Positions 59,205 through 64,000 of a stretch of DNA of 64,000 nucleotides are shown one piece after another. Under the pieces are notes generated by a model, which was given only the letters and a program-made list of their open reading frames with translations, ran no database searches and was not told the DNA's origin. Position 1 is the first letter of the stretch; each line of letters opens with the position of its first letter. Source of the stretch: Liolophura sinensis. Lineage: Eukaryota > Mollusca > Polyplacophora > Chitonida > Chitonidae. Where the stretch lies: positions 41,568,458 to 41,632,457 of the forward strand of contig NC_088300.1 in NCBI RefSeq assembly GCF_032854445.1, written 5' to 3'. Position numbers and translations under genes: made by a program.

Positions 59205-60390
59205 AAAAGCAATAACTTGAGAAGTAATTCACAGAATGATACCAAAAGAAGCACATGGTGGTGTATATCCATCTTCCCTGTGTATTCTTTACTAGTATTC
59301 ATCCGCAAAGTGAGGTGAGGAGTTGAATGGACAAAAAAGATCTCAGGCGTTTTTGTGAAGACAAGATTCCATCCTGAAATGACCGTAACTTGGATAAATA
59401 ATTCAGAGAATGCTACAGAAAAGGCATGTGCACTCTATGGCCTTAATGTCATTCCCAATACATCTGCAATGTTTAAGGAAATGCATTGAGTGTCATACTG
59501 ATAGGAACCGGCACATACAGATTTATTATTCCCAACACTTATCTTCATCTTGAAAGTTATAAGGCAATCTGTGGAGGAGTTAAATGCGTTGACAAAAGCA
59601 TATACGCATCTGGTAACCTATATATCACCGCCAGCACAGGCGGTTCCTTTGACAAGCTTTCATTATCTCCAGATTCTTCAAGAAACCCCGGCAACTTAGA
59701 AAATGACTCAAGGAATGCTACCAAAAACCACATGCACGTCTATGCATATCATTTCAAAACCGTTGCTGCTAAAGTTTCGGCAATTACGTTGGAAGCACCT
59801 ATATATGGACTACTGGTTACATCCCCAGAGGATCTGCTTTTCCATCTGTATAACAGTAAATAGTCAAATTTGCTTGTAAGGGACAGCTGTAGTCCTTCAT
59901 GTACAGCTTACTTAGGATTGCTTAAGTGTTATGGTAATTTTTTTTAAACATCTTTTTTGATTGCATTTCATGAATTATTTTCCAAGTATGGACAAATGAA
60001 ATATATGGGCTGTTAAAAGATGATAGGCCAATATACCTGTAGCTTTGTGAAGAACGGAACCCCTCGATAGGCCTATATATAGGCTACAATGTATATAGCC
60101 CTAGTCAGCTTTCGACAGATTCCCCTGAAAGTGTGAAAATTTTGTAAATAAAACGTGTGCTTTTTGGACAGCATTCCTTGAATTATTTCCATATGTTATC
60201 AGCATTGGAAGACACAAACTGGACTTCGCAAAACTTACTGAGAGCTTCTCAACGCATACAACCACTTTATTGACATGTAGCTGTATCAACTTTAACATAC
60301 TTTCCTGAAATTGTTGAGGATGGTGGATAGACATGCACATGTGCTTTTTTTCGTAGCATTTTCTGACTTAATTTCCAAGTTATCACTGTA
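59205..60390. repeat. Cluster of inverted copies of a roughly 50-bp module
   Basis: A module of the form 'aacttgg..ataattcag..' 'gaatgctaccaaaaagcacatg' appears at about 59213-59257, 59387-59432 and 59694-59737 on the plus strand. It appears again at about 59963-59990, 60153-60199 and 60330-60386 on the minus strand. Spacing within each arm is about 175-305 bp. The two arms are inverted around a centre near 59850, so the region could fold back as a large imperfect hairpin. Confidence 0.75.
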
Positions 60391-60660
60391 TGAAGACGGA
60401 AAATAGGAGTTAGTTAATAACAGGTTACATACACCCGTTAGGTTTATAGCTGATAGGCCTAATTGTAGTTCAATGAATTATACGGCCAGGGTGATATCTG
60501 GTACTTGTTTGGTTAGTGATGTTATAATATTTCTGACGGCGGAAAACTCTTATCGGCGAGTTGACCTAGTTTTCTGATTGTAATCATTGTTTGTTTTCTG
60601 CCATTTTAAATAATGCTGATATGTAGCCTATATTAGGCAGATGTCCATATATCTAAAATG

Positions 60661-60897
60661 ATGGCTCATTTGGTTAGCGTACCAGGTTCCTCTCACCAAT
60701 GCTGTCCCTGTGAGTTCAAGTCCAGCTCATACTGGCTTCCTCTCAGGCCGTGCATGGTTTATCTCCCAGCAACCTGGTCGTGGGTTTTCTCCGATTTCCT
60801 CCCACCATAATGCTAGCCGCCATCGTACATTTTTTTTCATCGTATATTTTTTTAGTAAGGCATAAAAACACACATCTAATAAATAAATAAATAAAAT
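60661..60897 (+). mobile_element. SINE, common family, moderately diverged
   Basis: 'tggctcatttggttagcgta' head, box B region 'gtgagttcaagtccagctca', body to 'cctcccaccataatgctagc' and a (aata)n tail. A T-rich insertion interrupts the segment before the tail. Confidence 0.9.
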
Positions 60898-61701
60898 GAT
60901 GATAAAATATAATAGGGCTAAAACTACTTATATATACGTCACCTATATAGATTATGTATAATATACTTATAACATATGTAGATCAATACCATGCAGTTGT
61001 CATTAGAAGAAATACAGATATTTAGGCCTATTGTTTCACAATGGGTGGCTTCAACGTACGGTATAGTGTATAATTTTTCATTAAATTTAAATTCGGGTGA
61101 AAATGAACTGAGATAATTTAATTTATATTTATGGTAAGATTTCTTTGCTTGAATAACTATTGTTCGCCTACGTGCCTACGTTTACGTGTAGAGATACCGG
61201 ATGCCGCCTACATACAAGTAATCCACACCCAAACACTTAACTTATTACCGGCATAGGTCCAGGCCTATCCAAACTTTCAACTTTGATAATCTTACATAGG
61301 CCTAGGCCTATCCAAACTTTCAACTTTGATAATCTTAATTTTTTTTTTTTTTTGTCGTGTGTTTTTTCTTTCATTTCAGAGAAAAATGGCAGAGTAATCC
61401 TGTCTGACATATTTTCACTTGGAGGTTTGAAGTACTTAATTCACACAGCGGGTGTTAAAATGGTGAACTGTCAAACTTTTTGGGTGGGGAGGGGGTGAGT
61501 GTTTGCTTGTCGTCTCGCGGTTACCAGGTGCTTGCCTACATCATATCCCAGCATGCCTAGCGACAAGTTCATGCCCAACTCTTTGTTGTTCGAGTTGGCT
61601 GCTCAGTAATCAGAATGAATTTGTAGTGCAGGGAAGGGCTGCTTTGTTCAACGGCCTCTTTAATTATTTTTTTCTACTAGTTTGGACTCATTAGAACGAC
61701 C

Positions 61702-62114
61702 ATGGCCAGTGCGGGAGGCTCGGGAAAAAGTGAATTTCATGTGGGGGGAAAGTACAGGCTGGTGCGAAAGATAGGCAGCGGGTCTTTCGGAGACATTTAT
61801 CTTGGTGTAAACATCGCCAATGGGGAGGTCAGTATGGAGGATTCCTGTACACTCGGGGCCTCTCACCCACAGAAAATCGAAATGATTCACTGCCTTCCAC
61901 AATTCTACCTCTCAACTCACTGTGTGTTTTGTCGAAAGTCTCAACGAGTGCTGTTGTTGTTGTTGTTGCCCTTCACAAGCTATTTATGATATGCGTTATT
62001 TTAACAGGAAGTCGCTGTGAAATTAGAGTCCCAAAAAGCCAGACACCCTCAGCTGGAGTACGAGAGCAAGTTGTACAAAATATTACAAGGAGGTGTTGGT
62101 ATTCCACATACACG
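61702..62114 (+). CDS. CSNK1A1: Casein kinase I alpha, first two coding exons (3' part outside window)
   Basis: CK1 alpha is a Ser/Thr kinase that primes beta-catenin in the Wnt destruction complex and acts in Hedgehog and circadian signalling. Exon 1 is 61702-61827 ([20 protein letters not shown], then [22 protein letters not shown]; donor gtcagt). Exon 2 is 62008-62114 ([20 protein letters not shown], then [16 protein letters not shown]; donor gtaagt, ending two bases into a codon). The Gly-rich loop GSGSFG (25-30) and the ATP-binding Lys (47, in VAVKLE) are present. The sequence is almost identical to vertebrate CK1 alpha, and KYKILQGG-type wording separates it from delta/epsilon. The start has a strong Kozak context (gaccATGG). 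The remaining exons, including HRD and the activation loop, lie beyond 64000. Confidence 0.96.
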
Positions 62115-64000
62115 GTAAGTGTTGGGATTAAGGATGTCGGTTTATTCACACGCAAAGTTAATGGTACTGCATTTTCAGTTTTATCAATATATATGTACAA
62201 CTGCTATAGACTGTAAATGGAGGTGTGACATTAGAGTAATAGAAACAGCAAACAACATGGATTTTCTGTCATCTCTGTCAGCTGTCAACCCAAAGCCAAT
62301 GCCTGTAATTAGTATTAATTAGGTCTGTAAAATAATTGATATGTATTATTTACAGAGCTTTTCAGGTGGCACATGCTACAGATATATGCCTGTATATGTA
62401 TCATCAGCCATAGTTCACTTGAAGTTGTTTTACTTAGTGAATGCCACATGGGCTTCACAGTTTAATATTCACAATAAATCAAAGACATCTGTCAAAAAAG
62501 AAAAAAAGGCCAAAAAAAAAAAAGTGAAGTCATTCATCAGAACTGTGATTTATATTGACAATGAGGAGATTGAACCTATAGGTCATATATAGTGTTCCAT
62601 TAAGTAGGTCTGTCAATTACATAGGCCATCGGTTCTCGTTGTGAGTCCATAAGTGCACTAGTAAGGTGACTAGACCTTCCCATACCTAAAAGCATTTAAC
62701 TATTAATTGGAGTGTACAATACATACATGTATCTAAAATATAGCCATATATTATACCACATTCACAAGGACAATAAGAAACAAAACATTGCTGCCAAACT
62801 CTTGACTTTACACTTTAACTATTAAGCACAGGAACATTGCTGACTTGAATTAAGTCATCATTGCCTGTGGCTAAAGAGTAAAAGTACAGAGTCAACTCAC
62901 AGAAAAATGCACAGTCTAGTTGGCCTTGTATGGGTAATTTTCTGAAAAAACTTATGGAAATAAATTTGAGTAAATATTGTAACATTTGGTATACTGTTTG
63001 AAATGAAATAAAGCAGAGGGTTATTGTTACACATTAACTTTGTTCTGTGCAAGTATGACTGAAATCTGAAATGTCCAAAGAAAAAAAAGAGAGAGAGAGA
63101 GAAATGTGTAAGCTTAAGATTTGATTGCTAAAAGAAAACTGTAACCATAGATACATGTTCTGTTATTGTGTACACTGCACTGAAGAAATAGCAAGGTCAT
63201 CAGTCAAAAGATTTGATTTTCATTCTGAGAGACATAATCGATGGAAGAGGCACATATAGGTAGAAGTATATATATATTAGCAGAAGAAGGATGTGGCATA
63301 TTGTATGTGTTGTTAGTCAGTTGAGTGGCAGGCTTGCGCATGCAGTCTTAAAGCTGTTGCACCAATGTATGACTACGAAGCATGACTGTCAGTGACATGC
63401 ACTAATCTGTAGTCGGGAACTTCTGACACAGTTGCTTAAAGGAAAAGGGAGTGTTGTGTTGGCCATGAATCAATAGGCTTGCATTGCTGACTGTACATGC
63501 AGTGGTGAAAATGTAATCTCACTGCAGGACTGACATGTGCACTGCAGCAGATGAGGCTCTACATATACAGTGTTACATGTTGTTATATCTCCTTTTAAAC
63601 CTCAACCATACTGAGATGCGTTTATAAGTTACTAGACAAAAATTATCTCCATTATGACAGCATGATAACTAAAAGATAGCTTATGGGAAACATTCATGAT
63701 TGAATGCATATACATGTATATATACATGATCTACAGTGAAACATCTGATTTGTTGTCAGATGTACACCTCATTTTGTATGAAATGAAAAAAGAAAATTTT
63801 TTTTTTGTAACTTTTGGTTGATACTGTAGTTGACCTAAAATTTTGTCCATGACTGAGACTAAGGTACACATTTTGTCTATGTTCTAGCAATCTTAGCAAA
63901 GTAGTTTGATGGGGCTATGAAATGAAGGATGATAATGTAAGTTTCAGCAGCAGGATTAATATTTTTTGATCTTTATTTGCCCCTAAATGGCACTTTTTAG
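62115..64000. other. CSNK1A1 intron 2, incomplete
   Basis: No further CK1 exon (the next should begin with the residues after HTR, W-Y-G-type) is seen before the window ends. The stretch is AT-rich with a short GA run near 63090-63101 and ATGTATATACATG-type palindromic motifs near 63713-63728. A Lys-rich open frame at 62341-62592 is taken as intronic noise. Confidence 0.7.

Larger units (their letters stand above)
55208..61701. other. Intergenic region between SEC23IP and CSNK1A1
   Basis: It holds the SEC23IP 3' UTR (end not determined), a 31-bp duplication (about 55229-55302), a MITE (55334-55549), a 29-bp minisatellite (55819-55961), SINEs at 57332, 58812 and 60661, a cluster of inverted repeat modules (59205-60390), a 45-bp direct duplication (about 61252-61337), and the CSNK1A1 promoter and 5' UTR at the right. 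I find no supported gene. The open frames at 56774-57001 and 59486-59863 show no recognisable domain. Confidence 0.6.

Noticed and set aside
59486-59863. 125-aa plus-strand open frame in the intergenic region
   Set aside because: No domain is recognised, and it runs through one of the inverted repeat modules at 59694-59737.
62341-62592. 83-aa Lys-rich plus-strand open frame after CSNK1A1 exon 2
   Set aside because: It shows no resemblance to CK1, its Lys run comes from an A-rich tract, and it lies where only intron is expected.

Overview
The window is animal nuclear DNA. It is AT-rich, the genes are cut into many short exons with GT-AG introns, and there are tRNA-derived SINEs, MITE-like elements and minisatellites throughout. 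The protein sequences and the dominant SINE (tail 'attggtgttttacaccgtac', usually followed by an ATTT/AAAT run) point to a lophotrochozoan, most likely a mollusc. The species cannot be named from the sequence alone. Exon structures were worked out by hand from splice sites, codon phase and remembered family sequences.

Layout from left to right. (1) 1-5109, plus strand: the last two exons of a gene that looks like an aldo-keto reductase. Its intron carries an 18-bp and a 28-bp minisatellite. (2) 8288-20862, minus strand: a complete 18-exon PGM3 (phosphoacetylglucosamine mutase). It contains a tandem partial duplication of one catalytic exon. (3) 22659-35349, minus strand: a complete 15-exon MCMBP (MCM-binding protein). 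One intron has every hallmark of a U12-type AT-AC intron. (4) 35636-55207, plus strand: a complete 21-exon SEC23IP, with a 12-nt microexon and a Pro-rich C-terminal tail. One 90-nt exon, with its splice sites, is repeated ten times in a 127-bp tandem array. (5) 55208-61701: intergenic DNA with three SINEs, a MITE and a cluster of inverted repeat modules. (6) 61702-64000, plus strand: the first two coding exons of CSNK1A1 (casein kinase I alpha), running off the window.

MCMBP and SEC23IP are divergent, with 286 bp between their start codons. That spacer holds a full E2F consensus on the MCMBP side and an ETS-type site on the SEC23IP side. The same two genes are neighbours in vertebrates, so this looks like old microsynteny around a shared promoter. 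Otherwise the genes do not form a pathway: PGM3 makes UDP-GlcNAc precursors, MCMBP acts on the replicative helicase, SEC23IP works at ER exit sites, and CSNK1A1 is a signalling kinase.

The two strongest leads are the ten-copy exon array in SEC23IP (44279-45511) and the AT-AC intron in MCMBP (30713-31765).
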